Shown here piece by piece: positions 1 through 7,241 of a stretch of 64,000 nt of DNA; within the stretch, counting starts at the first letter, position 1; each line of letters opens with the position of its first letter. Source of the DNA: an uncultured Lachnospiraceae bacterium (GTDB lineage Bacteria > Bacillota > Clostridia > Lachnospirales > Lachnospiraceae); contig CAJUDE010000044.1 in NCBI GenBank assembly GCA_910585295.1, forward strand, positions 88,552 through 152,551, written 5' to 3'. Under the pieces are notes generated by a model, which searched no databases, was not told the DNA's origin, and saw nothing but the letters and a program-made list of their open reading frames with translations. The translations under genes and the position numbers were made by a program.

Positions 1-853
1 AGCCCGCTTTGCGGCGCAGCTTGGGTTTTCCATTGAGGGAAAGACCAGGGAGGCAATTCCTTTATTGGCAGGGAACCTTTCTGAAATCAGTGCGGAACGG
101 ATTCAGGCAGAATTAGTGAAACTCTTGGTGTCAAGCCATCCAGAAGAATTGCGCACGGTATATCAGACAGGCATGTCCAAGGTATTCCTGCCAGAGTTTG
201 ACCGAATGATGGAGATGCCGCAGAATAACCAGCACCATTGTTATAATGTAGGGGAGCATACAATCGCCGCCCTGCAAAATATTCGCAGTGATAAGGCGCT
301 TCGGCTGACTATGCTGCTGCATGACGTGGCAAAGCCTATCTGTAAGGTGCAGGATAACAAAGGGATATACCATTTTTATGGGCATCCTGAGAAAGGCGCG
401 AAGATGGCGCGCGCCATCCTGCAAAGGCTGAAATTTGACAATGATACCATCGCCAAGGTGACGGCATTGGTTGCCTGGCATGACCACAGGCCAGTTTTGA
501 ATGAGGCTTCCGTCCGGCGCGCCATCCATCGCGTAGGGATTGCGCAGTACCCTGCCCTATTTGAAGTGAAGTATGCGGATACCATGGCTAAGAACCAGTA
601 TAAAAGGAAAGAGAAGCTGGAATACCTTGCAGGGTATCAGCAGATTTACCAGGAAATATTAAAGAAGAACCAATGCTTATCCCTGAAAGGGCTTGCAGTG
701 AACGGCAACGACTTAATAGGGCTTGGAATGGAGCCAGGGAAAGGGCTTGGAGATACATTAGGGCGTTTGCTGGACCATGTATTGGAGTTCCCGGAGGATA
801 ACACCAGAGAAAAATTGCTGAATCTGTTAAAAACTGAAAGAAAACCTGAATAG
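1..853 (+). CDS. cca: CCA tRNA nucleotidyltransferase, C-terminal part (cut by window start)
   Basis: The window opens inside this gene. The frame is open from base 2 to the stop at 851-853, so about 283 C-terminal codons are seen and the N-terminal catalytic head is missing. The family builds or repairs the 3' CCA of tRNAs from CTP and ATP. What is visible is the end of the neck region, then an HD-type domain with HCYNVGEHT, LLHDVAKP and WHDHRP, the pattern of HD-containing bacterial CCA enzymes. The enzyme would be needed here, because the tRNA-Tyr gene in this window does not encode its CCA end. The next gene starts about 70 bases downstream on the same strand. A related poly(A) polymerase cannot be excluded without the head domain. 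Confidence 0.85.
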   Translation, partial: ARFAAQLGFSIEGKTREAIPLLAGNLSEISAERIQAELVKLLVSSHPEELRTVYQTGMSKVFLPEFDRMMEMPQNNQHHCYNVGEHTIAALQNIRSDKALRLTMLLHDVAKPICKVQDNKGIYHFYGHPEKGAKMARAILQRLKFDNDTIAKVTALVAWHDHRPVLNEASVRRAIHRVGIAQYPALFEVKYADTMAKNQYKRKEKLEYLAGYQQIYQEILKKNQCLSLKGLAVNGNDLIGLGMEPGKGLGDTLGRLLDHVLEFPEDNTREKLLNLLKTERKPE

Positions 854-925
854 AACGGAATCCCCTCACATATGATAGAAAGACACAGGAAATAAGCTTG
901 TGAATATCATGGTGGAGGGGTTTAT

Positions 926-1927
926 GTGTATAATCGAGAAAATCTGATTTTGGAACAATATCCTTTTGAAGTGAAGCAGACAGCCAAGGGAAGAGGGGCG
1001 TTAATTTGCAGTACAGACAAAGGCTTGAAAATTTTAAAAGAGTACAGAGGGTCCGAGGGAAGGGCGGATTTCCTGTTTGGCTTATTGCAGTTTTTGAAAG
1101 AACATGGACAAGAACGGATTGACAGTATTGTAAAGACAAAGGACGCCAAAACCATTGCCAAGGACGTGGACGGGACTGCCTATATGGTGCGGGATTGGTA
1201 CGAGGGCAGGGAATGCGACACAAAGAGCAGGGATGATATTTTAAAGGCGATCCGGCAGTTGGCCGATATACATAATATCCTAAGGGAGTTCCCCATGGAG
1301 ATACCAGATTACCTTCAAGTAGGAGGCAATGCGCTGTTAGAGGAAAACGAAAGGCACACTAGGGAATTGAAGAAAGTGCGCAATTATATTTCCTCCCGAA
1401 AGAAAAAAAGCGATTTTGAGAGAGGCTTCTTAAAGAGCTTTGAAATGTTCTATGGCGAGGCAGTGGAGGTGGTGGAGCTTCAGAAGCAGGAATTGGGGAA
1501 CACAATGGGCCAGGAAGGCGCCAATGGGATTTATGGTATCTGCCATGGGGATTATAACCAGCATAACGTGTTATTTTCCAGGCAGGGGATTGCTATTTTG
1601 AATTTTGAGAAGGCTTCCTATGATATCCAGGCGTCAGACCTTGGGAATTTTATGCGTAAGATCTTAGAGAAGCACAACTGGAATATGGGCCTTGGCATGG
1701 ATATGGTAAATGCTTACCATAAGATACGCCCATTGGGCAGGCAGGAAATGCGCCAGCTCTATATCCGGCTTGCCTACCCGGAGAAATTCTGGAAAATCAC
1801 AAACCACTACTTTAATACCAGCAAAGCCTGGGTGTGCGGCAGGAACTTGGAGAAATTAGATAAATTTATTTCACAAAATGAAGCCAGGGAAAGTTTCTTG
1901 CACTTAATAGGTGCTGAAGTGCCATAA
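926..1927 (+). CDS. CotS-like spore coat protein (kinase fold)
   Basis: A 333-residue protein of the CotS/YsxE/YutH spore-coat family, which has an aminoglycoside-phosphotransferase-like fold. Visible are an N-terminal lobe with a lysine-rich KGLKILKEY strand and a catalytic-loop-like CHGDYNQHNVLF at about residues 209-220. A later ILNFEKASYD stands where kinases have the DFG/IDFE motif. The Asp of that motif is replaced by Asn, so catalytic activity is doubtful. The start is GTG at 926 behind a GGAGGGG ribosome site; the overlapping ATG at 924 is out of frame. It is followed 15 bases later by a lipoprotein gene, and the two may be cotranscribed. Mother-cell expression is expected from the family but not shown by the sequence. 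Confidence 0.75.
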   Translation: MYNRENLILEQYPFEVKQTAKGRGALICSTDKGLKILKEYRGSEGRADFLFGLLQFLKEHGQERIDSIVKTKDAKTIAKDVDGTAYMVRDWYEGRECDTKSRDDILKAIRQLADIHNILREFPMEIPDYLQVGGNALLEENERHTRELKKVRNYISSRKKKSDFERGFLKSFEMFYGEAVEVVELQKQELGNTMGQEGANGIYGICHGDYNQHNVLFSRQGIAILNFEKASYDIQASDLGNFMRKILEKHNWNMGLGMDMVNAYHKIRPLGRQEMRQLYIRLAYPEKFWKITNHYFNTSKAWVCGRNLEKLDKFISQNEARESFLHLIGAEVP

Positions 1928-1942
1928 GAGGGAGGGACGAAT

Positions 1943-3208
1943 TTGCGAAAGAAAAGATGTTATATGATATTACTACTGATGCTGGCCCTGTATCTGCTGG
2001 CTGGCTGCGGGAAGGGAAAAGGGAAAATTACGGATGGCAGCGAAGCTTATGCAGAAGGGGGAGGTTCCGGTTACGGGAAAGTGGAAGAAGTGGAGATTTT
2101 AAAAGAAGTGGGGAAAATCTATGTAGTGACGGCTATTGACACAGAGCGGAGCCTTTTGACATTGCAGGATTGGGAAAGCACAAGGGAAAAGCCTTTTAGC
2201 TACACAGGGGCCACTTATTTTAAAGGGAAGTATGGGGATAACCTGACGATTGGTCAAATCCCGGTTGGGGAACTGGTGACTGTGGAGCGGCGCGGGGATA
2301 CGCTTTTGACTGTCCAGGTTGCGGATGAAATATTCTCTTATGGGGATTTGCATAACTTTACGCTGGATACAGACAAACAAACTTTAAGCGTAGGTGGCAG
2401 CAGCTATTATTATGACGATAAAATATTAGCGTACCATGGAGCCAGTAAGATCTCCTTAGCAGAAATCAGCGCCCAGGACACGATATGCCTGCGTGGGATA
2501 GATAAGCAGATTTACACCATTCAGGTGCAGTCAGGGCATGGGACGGTCGTGCTGCAAAATACGGAGATTTTCCAGGGGGGCTATATCACGATTGGGAACC
2601 TGCTGTCCATGAAGATAATGCCCCAGATGCGGATTGAGGTGGCGGAAGGGAATTACCTCCTTGCAGTGGCAAACGACGGGTACGGCGGGAGCCGGGACAT
2701 TACAGTGGAGGCGAATAGAGAAACTGTGGTGGACTTGAATGAACTTAAAGGCGATGGGCCAAAGTTCTGCCAGATTCAGTTTAAGGTAGAGCCAGCAGGC
2801 AGCACAGTGTACCTAGATGGGGAGCAAATAGATATCTCAAAGACAGTGGAAGTGCGTTATGGCGCCCACCGCCTGACAGCAAAAGCCGATGGGTATAAAG
2901 ATTGGAGCAGGATATTGATTGTGAATTCCAAAACGGCAAACCTGACCATTAAGCTAACGGATAAGGAGTCGGAAGAGACAATATCAACTTCAAATACAAA
3001 TAACAATAACAACAATAATAACAATACAAATAAGAAAAATAATACAAACCAGAACAATAACAACAATAACAACAATAATAACAATAACAACAATAACAAC
3101 AATAACAACAATAATAACAATAATAACAACAATAACAACAATAATAACAACAATAATAACAATAACAACAATAACAATGTAAGCGGCGGCAATGCCAGCC
3201 GCCGGTAG
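1943..3208 (+). CDS. PEGA-domain lipoprotein with poly-asparagine tail
   Basis: A 421-residue predicted lipoprotein. A basic, hydrophobic signal peptide ends in LLAGC, a lipobox, so the mature protein should be anchored to the outer face of the membrane from about Cys22. The middle is beta-rich and unassigned. Residues about 275-335 form a PEGA domain (VEPAGSTVYLDG, then a GAHRLTAKADGY-like segment), a small surface or cell-wall domain. From residue 371 there are 42 consecutive Asn codons, then VSGGNASRR and the stop. The start is TTG at 1943 with a GAGGGAGGG site 8 bases upstream. It lies directly behind the CotS-like gene. A role on the cell or forespore surface is likely; the substrate is unknown. 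Confidence 0.75.
   Translation: MRKKRCYMILLLMLALYLLAGCGKGKGKITDGSEAYAEGGGSGYGKVEEVEILKEVGKIYVVTAIDTERSLLTLQDWESTREKPFSYTGATYFKGKYGDNLTIGQIPVGELVTVERRGDTLLTVQVADEIFSYGDLHNFTLDTDKQTLSVGGSSYYYDDKILAYHGASKISLAEISAQDTICLRGIDKQIYTIQVQSGHGTVVLQNTEIFQGGYITIGNLLSMKIMPQMRIEVAEGNYLLAVANDGYGGSRDITVEANRETVVDLNELKGDGPKFCQIQFKVEPAGSTVYLDGEQIDISKTVEVRYGAHRLTAKADGYKDWSRILIVNSKTANLTIKLTDKESEETISTSNTNNNNNNNNNTNKKNNTNQNNNNNNNNNNNNNNNNNNNNNNNNNNNNNNNNNNNNNNNNNNVSGGNASRR
3053..3178 (+). repeat. AAY trinucleotide repeat coding 42 Asn
   Basis: An uninterrupted run of 42 AAC/AAT codons inside the PEGA lipoprotein gene, preceded by a shorter imperfect AAY stretch from about 2998. AAC and AAT are mixed irregularly, which would reduce but not abolish strand slippage. 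Each unit is three bases, so length changes keep the reading frame. Confidence 0.95.
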
Positions 3209-3342
3209 CAGAAATATCGGCATAGTATTAAGAAAAAACAGTTGAGAAAAATCATTTCATGAAGTATGATAAAGATAGCATAATTTGGTATATTTGATCT
3301 TTTTAGCCAGGTGCTGTAGAAATGAGAATGAGGAGGAACAAG

Positions 3343-5076
3343 ATGGATTACAAGGAAATGTACCAGGAATGGTTGGGGAACCCCTATTTTGACGAAGCCA
3401 CCAAGGCAGAATTAAAAGGGATTGCAGGGGATGAAAAAGAGATTGAAGAGCGTTTCTATATGGATTTGGAATTTGGGACAGCAGGGCTTCGCGGAGTGAT
3501 CGGCGCAGGGACAAACCGTATGAATATCTACACAGTACGCAAAGCGACCCAGGGCCTTGCCAATTATATTGCTTCCGTGGGTGGACAAGCCAGAGGCGTG
3601 GCGATTGCCTTTGATTCCCGGAGGATGTCACCAGAATTTGCAGATGAAGCGGCATTGTGCCTGGCAGCAAACGGCATCAAGGCATATGTGTTTGAATCTT
3701 TAAGGCCGACTCCTGAATTATCTTATGCAGTCCGTAAATTAGGCTGCATTGCAGGCATTAATATTACAGCAAGCCATAACCCTCCAGAATATAACGGATA
3801 TAAAGTGTACTGGGAAGATGGCGCGCAGATTACGCCCCCCCATGACAAAGGGATTATGGACGAGGTGAAGAAAGTTACCGACTATGCGACAGTAAAGACC
3901 ATGGGCAAGGAAGAAGCGCAAAAAGAAGGGCTGTATGCCACGATTGGCAAGGATATTGACGACGCCTATATCGAAGAGTTAAAGAGCCTTGTGCTTCGCC
4001 AGGATTGCATTGACGCGGTGGCAAAGGACATGAAAGTGGTATATTCCCCATTGCATGGCACAGGGAACATCCCAGTGCGCCGCGTGCTCAAAGAGTTAGG
4101 CTTTGAGCATGTGTATGTTGTCCCAGAACAGGAGCTTCCAGACGGGGAATTCCCTACCGTAAGCTATCCGAACCCTGAATCAGAAGAAGCATTCCAGCTA
4201 GGGCTTAAATTAGGCAAAGAGGTGGATGCCGATTTAATCCTTGCAACAGACCCAGACGCAGACCGCCTTGGCGTGTATGTGAAGGATTCCCAAACAGGGG
4301 AATACCACAGCCTTACGGGAAATATGTCTGGCTGCTTAATTGGCGATTATGTTATCAGCCAAAGGAAGGAAAAGGAAGGGCTTCCGGCAGACGGCGCATT
4401 TGTAAAATCCATCGTTTCCACTAATATGGCGGATGCCATTGCAAAATATTATGGCATTGCCTTGATAGAAGTGCTGACAGGATTTAAGTTTATTGGGCAG
4501 AAAATCCTGGAATTTGAAAAGACTGGGAAAGGGACTTACCTCTTTGGCATGGAGGAAAGCTATGGCTGCTTGACCGGCACCTATGCAAGGGACAAGGACG
4601 CTGTGGTTGCCTCTATGGCTTTGTGTGAGGCGGCCGCATATTATAAGACGAAAAACATGACGTTATGGGATGCCATGATTGCTATGTATGAGCGTTATGG
4701 GTATTATAAAGACGATGTGAAGGCAATTACTTTAAAAGGGATTGAAGGCCTGGAGAAAATTCAGGAGATTATGAATACTTTAAGGGAGGACACACCGAAA
4801 GAAATCGGGGGCTATCCGGTAGTTTCTGCAAGGGACTACAAGAAAGACGCCATTCGGGATATGGCAAGCGGCAGCGTGTCGCCCACTGGGCTTCCTTCTT
4901 CTAACGTGCTGTATTATGACCTGACAGAGGATGCATGGGTATGCGTAAGGCCTTCTGGGACCGAGCCGAAAGTGAAGTTTTATTATGGCGTGAAAGGGGC
5001 TTCCCTGGAGGATGCAGATGCAAAATCTGAAAAACTGGGTAAAGAAGTGCTTGCGATGATTGATAAAATGCTGTAA
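3343..5076 (+). CDS. pgcA: phosphoglucomutase / phospho-sugar mutase
   Basis: A 577-residue alpha-D-phosphohexomutase that interconverts glucose-1-phosphate and glucose-6-phosphate in the cytoplasm, linking glycolysis to polysaccharide synthesis. The active-site serine lies in TASHNPPEYNGYK (Ser at about residue 144). The metal loop is DPDADRLG and the sugar-binding loop is GMEESYG. A C-terminal phosphate-binding RPSGTEPKVKFY is present, so all four domains appear intact. An in-frame ATG at 3322 would lengthen the protein by seven residues. The AGGAGG at 3331-3336 sits 6 bases before the ATG at 3343, which I take as the start. Phosphomannomutase activity is also possible in this family. Confidence 0.9.
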   Translation: MDYKEMYQEWLGNPYFDEATKAELKGIAGDEKEIEERFYMDLEFGTAGLRGVIGAGTNRMNIYTVRKATQGLANYIASVGGQARGVAIAFDSRRMSPEFADEAALCLAANGIKAYVFESLRPTPELSYAVRKLGCIAGINITASHNPPEYNGYKVYWEDGAQITPPHDKGIMDEVKKVTDYATVKTMGKEEAQKEGLYATIGKDIDDAYIEELKSLVLRQDCIDAVAKDMKVVYSPLHGTGNIPVRRVLKELGFEHVYVVPEQELPDGEFPTVSYPNPESEEAFQLGLKLGKEVDADLILATDPDADRLGVYVKDSQTGEYHSLTGNMSGCLIGDYVISQRKEKEGLPADGAFVKSIVSTNMADAIAKYYGIALIEVLTGFKFIGQKILEFEKTGKGTYLFGMEESYGCLTGTYARDKDAVVASMALCEAAAYYKTKNMTLWDAMIAMYERYGYYKDDVKAITLKGIEGLEKIQEIMNTLREDTPKEIGGYPVVSARDYKKDAIRDMASGSVSPTGLPSSNVLYYDLTEDAWVCVRPSGTEPKVKFYYGVKGASLEDADAKSEKLGKEVLAMIDKML

Positions 5077-5100
5077 TTCGCTAATAATATGGAAATTTTC

Positions 5101-5129
5101 TTGACAAACCTTATAAAAACAAGTATAAA
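5101..5129 (+). promoter_or_regulatory. sigma-A promoter of hup
   Basis: TTGACA at 5101-5106, a 17-base spacer, and TATAAA at 5124-5129, about 100 bases before hup. It is a near-consensus vegetative promoter, as expected for an abundant nucleoid protein. Confidence 0.85.
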
Positions 5130-5232
5130 TATTGTGTGGGTAATCTAGAAGGCATGCTATATGTGATTAGGATACTTTGATAGAAATGCGACCACAATAA
5201 TTTTAAAGATAATCCAGAGGAGGAATTTTGTC

Positions 5233-5508
5233 ATGAACAAAGCAGAATTAATTGCAGCAATGTCTGAGAAAGCAGAATTATCCAGAAAAGATGCAGAGAA
5301 GGCATTGAAGGCATTTACCGATGTAGTTGCAGAAGAGTTAAAAAAGGGAGAGAAAATCCAGATGGTTGGGTTTGGGACTTTTGAAGTTTCTGAACGGGCA
5401 GCAAGGACTGGGCGCAACCCGCAGAGTGGGGAAGAGATGGTAATCCCGGCTTCTAAGGCTCCAAAGTTTAAGGCAGGGAAAGCTTTGAAGGACATGATTA
5501 ACGCATAA
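5233..5508 (+). CDS. hup: HU-family nucleoid DNA-binding protein
   Basis: A 91-residue HU/IHF-type protein that binds and bends DNA as a dimer and compacts the nucleoid. The usual layout is visible: a helical N-terminus (MNKAELIAAMSEKAELSRKD), the VGFGTFEV strand turn, and the DNA-contacting arm RAARTGRNPQSGEEM with a following Pro. Length matches bacterial HU. It has its own strong promoter at 5101 and its own terminator at 5527, so it is a single-gene transcript. AGGAGG lies about 9 bases before the ATG. It opens the conserved hup-rqcP-yabP-yabQ-divIC-spoIIE block of Firmicutes. Confidence 0.95.
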   Translation: MNKAELIAAMSEKAELSRKDAEKALKAFTDVVAEELKKGEKIQMVGFGTFEVSERAARTGRNPQSGEEMVIPASKAPKFKAGKALKDMINA

Positions 5509-5526
5509 CTGAGTTTATGGCATTAT

Positions 5527-5563
5527 AGGAGGGCCTTTCTATGGATAGAAGGCCCTCCTTTTT
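5527..5563 (+). terminator. intrinsic terminator of hup
   Basis: AGGAGGGCC(T)TTCTAT pairs with ATAGAAGGCCCTCCT (one bulged T), followed by TTTTT. This hairpin lies inside the longest open frame of the next gene, which argues that rqcP begins after it, at 5580. Confidence 0.9.
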
Positions 5564-5579
5564 GAAGGGAAAGAAGGAC

Positions 5580-5819
5580 ATGAGGTTAGACAAGTTTTTA
5601 AAAGTGTCCCGTTTGATTAAACGAAGGACGGTGGCAAACGAGGCCTGCGATGCAGGCAGGGTATCCGTAAATGGAAAGACGGCAAAGGCTTCCCTGGATG
5701 TTAAGGAAGGCGACGTCATTGAGATTGGGTTTGGGACGAAGAATGTAAAAGTGGAAGTCCTGGCAGTGCAGGACACCAGCAGGAAAGAAGAAGCAAAAGA
5801 ATTATTCAAATATTTGTAA
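5580..5819 (+). CDS. rqcP: RqcP-type S4-domain RNA-binding protein
   Basis: A 79-residue protein that is almost entirely one S4 RNA-binding domain (MRLDKFLKVSRLIKRR, then GRVSVNGK). It corresponds to B. subtilis YabO/RqcP, a relative of Hsp15 that binds stalled 50S subunits with RqcH and supports Ala-tail addition in ribosome quality control. An upstream in-frame ATG at 5541 lies inside the hup terminator. The ATG at 5580, with GAAGGA just before it, gives the family's normal length and N-terminus. The downstream neighbours yabP and yabQ match the B. subtilis order. Confidence 0.9.
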   Translation: MRLDKFLKVSRLIKRRTVANEACDAGRVSVNGKTAKASLDVKEGDVIEIGFGTKNVKVEVLAVQDTSRKEEAKELFKYL

Positions 5820-5900
5820 TTTGCGCATAAAACCATACTTCCTTCATATATTTAAAAAGGACATACTTATGGTCCCGGAACTATGGAAGGAGGTTTTTGT

Positions 5901-6185
5901 ATGGAAGAAAGAGCGGCGGGAGGCAGCCATAAAATTGTAATATCCAACCGGAAAAATGGGGTACTGAACGGTGTGATAGATGTGCTTTCCTTTGATGTTG
6001 GGGAAATTCTGTTAGAGACAGAGTTGGGGATGCTGATGATAAAAGGGAACGACCTTCATGTAAACCGCCTGACGCTGGAAAAAGGGGAGATAGACATCGA
6101 AGGGAAAATCGACAGTTTCACCTATTCAGATGTTAAGGCCTCCTCCAAACAAGGTGAATCTTTTTTGGGAAGACTGTTTAAGTAA
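5901..6185 (+). CDS. yabP: sporulation protein YabP
   Basis: A 94-residue YabP-family protein. The family is a sporulation-specific, sigma-E-controlled product made with YabQ; its biochemical role is not well defined. Recognised by the HKIVISNRKNGVLNGV-like N-terminus, the FDVGEILLETELG segment, and the conserved IKGNDLHVNRL. The ATG at 5883 is in frame, but AAGGAGG at 5886-5892 correctly precedes the ATG at 5901. Its stop overlaps the first base of yabQ (TAATG), so the two are translationally coupled. Confidence 0.9.
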   Translation: MEERAAGGSHKIVISNRKNGVLNGVIDVLSFDVGEILLETELGMLMIKGNDLHVNRLTLEKGEIDIEGKIDSFTYSDVKASSKQGESFLGRLFK

Positions 6186-6658
6186 TGCAGATAAGCGCTG
6201 AGATTGTAAAAGAAGCAGACGTATTGCTGGCTTCTTTCCTAACAGGGGCGGCCCTGTTGCTGGTGTACGACCTCCTTCGCATAATGAGAAGGCTGGTTTC
6301 CCATAAATCCTGGGTGACAGGGGTGGAGGACCTGCTGTTCTGGATTGGGAGCGCAATCGCCCTGTTCGCCATGCTCTATCGGGAAAACAGCGGGTATATC
6401 CGGGGCTTTGCCATAGGCGGGGTGCTGGCGGGGATGTTTTGTTATAACCTGCTGCTGAGCGCATGGGTGGTAAAGGGAAGCGTATTCTTATTGGAAAAAA
6501 TCCTGTTTGTGGCAGGCAGGCCTTTGGTGTGGACAGCCCGTTTGCTGAAAAAACCTGCAGGGCGGGTAAAAAAGGCTGTCAAAAAAGTGCTTGGGTTTTT
6601 CAAAAAACAATTGAAAAAAATATGGAAAGCGGTTAGAATGGGGATATGTAAATTATAG
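6185..6658 (+). CDS. yabQ: spore cortex protein YabQ
   Basis: A 157-residue membrane protein of the YabQ family, needed for spore cortex formation in B. subtilis and located in the forespore outer membrane. Hydrophobic segments are visible at about residues 8-28, 45-65 and 70-92, followed by a very basic C-terminal tail (LKKPAGRVKKAVKKVLG, then KKQLKKIWKAVR). The ATG overlaps the yabP stop codon. The family N-terminus is typical, with LLASFLTGAALLLVYDLLR. The divIC gene follows within 40 bases. Confidence 0.88.
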   Translation: MQISAEIVKEADVLLASFLTGAALLLVYDLLRIMRRLVSHKSWVTGVEDLLFWIGSAIALFAMLYRENSGYIRGFAIGGVLAGMFCYNLLLSAWVVKGSVFLLEKILFVAGRPLVWTARLLKKPAGRVKKAVKKVLGFFKKQLKKIWKAVRMGICKL

Positions 6659-6697
6659 GCAGGTGTTGGGCCGTTGCCAGATAAGGAAGGCGTAAGG

Positions 6698-7051
6698 ATG
6701 AGCAAACGTGAAAGGGCACGCAAGTCAAGTGCCGAGAGGACCCGTTTACGGAGGAGGAAGAAACAGAATAAGTCCAGCATGGTATGCATTACGTTGATTG
6801 TGCTGATGCTGGTAGGCGTGATGTCCGTCCAGATTGTATCTGTATATGGTAGGAACCAGACTTACCAGGCACAGGAGGCGGAGCTGGAGGCTCAGCTAGA
6901 GTCAGAGAAGGCACGCAAGGAAGAAATAAAGGAATACGAGAAGTATATCAATACCAAAGAATACATAGAGCAGGTAGCTAAGACAAAGCTAGGGCTTGTA
7001 TACCCCAATGAAGTTATTTTTAAGGAAAATGAGGCGTCCCAGAAAGAGTGA
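6698..7051 (+). CDS. divIC: septum formation initiator (DivIC/FtsB family)
   Basis: A 117-residue bitopic division protein. A basic cytoplasmic N-terminus (KRERARKSSAERTRLRRRKK) is followed by one membrane helix at about residues 27-45. The extracytoplasmic part starts with a coiled coil rich in E, A, L and K (QEAELEAQLESEKARKEE). The conserved tail pattern with YINTKEYIEQVAKTKLGLVYPNE is typical of DivIC/FtsB, which joins FtsL and FtsQ/DivIB in the divisome. A TTG at 6674 is in frame, but AAGGAAGG precedes the ATG at 6698. It ends just before a strong terminator. Confidence 0.9.
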   Translation: MSKRERARKSSAERTRLRRRKKQNKSSMVCITLIVLMLVGVMSVQIVSVYGRNQTYQAQEAELEAQLESEKARKEEIKEYEKYINTKEYIEQVAKTKLGLVYPNEVIFKENEASQKE

Positions 7052-7074
7052 CCATGAATATCCTAAGAAGCATA

Positions 7075-7119
7075 AGCCCCTTAGAATCGCCATAAGCAGT
7101 GATTCTAAGGGGCTTTTTG
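7075..7119 (+). terminator. intrinsic terminator after divIC
   Basis: AGCCCCTTAGAATC pairs perfectly with GATTCTAAGGGGCT around a 12-base loop, followed by TTTTTG. It closes the rqcP-divIC transcription unit ahead of the spoIIE promoter. Confidence 0.92.
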
Positions 7120-7149
7120 TCTAAAAGTTTTTGTAAACCTGTCTCTGGT

Positions 7150-7182
7150 TTGACAAACATTTCAGCCGCTCCTTTTTATAAT
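7150..7182 (+). promoter_or_regulatory. spoIIE promoter with 21-base spacer and Spo0A-like box
   Basis: TTGACA at 7150-7155 and TATAAT at 7177-7182 are separated by 21 bases. The -35 lies in TTTGACAAA, whose reverse complement TTTGTCAAA resembles a Spo0A box (TGTCGAA, one mismatch). In B. subtilis spoIIE is driven by a sigma-A promoter with the same unusual spacing, activated by phosphorylated Spo0A. Confidence 0.75.
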
Positions 7183-7241
7183 AACTCCTGCACGCCCGGC
7201 ATGGGGGATGTAAAACGCCGGGCAAAAAAGGAGGACGAGAT

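Noticed and set aside
588..1223. Long minus-strand frame opposite cca and cotS-like genes
   Set aside because: Low-complexity translation, no ribosome site, and both plus-strand genes are clear.
2857..3255. Minus-strand frames of poly-Leu and poly-Val
   Set aside because: Reverse reading of the AAY repeat in the lipoprotein gene; no ribosome site.
5541..5579. Upstream ATG for rqcP
   Set aside because: It lies inside the hup terminator hairpin, and the resulting extra residues are not part of the family.
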